From an uncultured Verrucomicrobiales bacterium (GTDB lineage Bacteria > Verrucomicrobiota > Verrucomicrobiae > Limisphaerales > CANJSG01), in assembly GCA_946480965.1 (NCBI GenBank), contig CAMLMI010000288.1, positions 1 through 6,319 of the forward strand: a stretch of 6,319 nucleotides of DNA, given 5' to 3'. The translations under genes were made by a program, and so were the position numbers. The notes under the pieces were generated by a model that saw only the letters and a program-made list of their open reading frames with translations, was not told the origin of the DNA and made no database searches. The first letter of the stretch is position 1. The number at the start of each line of letters is the position of its first letter. This document shows, one piece after another, positions 6,254 through 6,319 of the stretch.

Positions 6254-6319
6254 GCGCGGAGACTAGGCAGCGACCACGCGGCGCGGCAAGCGGCGCGTTG
6301 GTGCCCGAAAGCGGGGAAG

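Noticed and set aside
6260..6289. Possible promoter before the binding-protein gene (- strand TTGCCG, 18-base spacer, TAGTCT)
   Set aside because: Only about 4/6 and 3/6 matches to the sigma70 boxes; not distinguishable from chance without transcript start data.

Overview
The window holds five protein-coding genes in GC-rich DNA. Three are on the + strand (1-4098) and two on the - strand (4177-6253), meeting tail to tail near 4140-4176. The best guess for the source is a member of the PVC group, most likely Verrucomicrobiota, with Planctomycetota second. The reasons are the adjacent DUF1800 and DUF1501 genes with a Tat signal, the small anchored protein with a T2SG-pilin-like tail, the lack of Shine-Dalgarno sequences at all four visible starts, and gaps filled with palindromic repeat sequence. 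No rRNA or marker gene is present, so this placement is an inference.

Left part (1-3043): the 3' portion of a DUF1800 gene, then 22 bases later a complete DUF1501 gene with a Tat signal. These two families very often occur as a pair and are thought to be exported together. Their biochemical function is not established.

Middle (3044-4098): a 410-base gap packed with inverted repeats and hairpins, including long arms at 3114-3139 and 3224-3249 and a 'cccacagc...gctgtggg' hairpin. Its two edges are also imperfect inverted copies of each other. It runs right up to the start of a 214-residue membrane-anchored protein of unknown function.

Right part (4177-6253, - strand): a sugar-type (CUT2, ribose-like) ABC importer, with the periplasmic binding protein first and the permease second. 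The ATPase subunit is absent from the window. The 121-base gap between the two genes holds a degenerate CAGT-rich repeat. The 78-base gap between the convergent genes is almost filled by one imperfect palindrome, which could act as a two-way terminator.

I see no phage, CRISPR, defence, toxin-antitoxin or RNA gene, and no clear new system. The points most worth a second look are the repeat elements, the missing ATPase and the unassigned small anchored protein.
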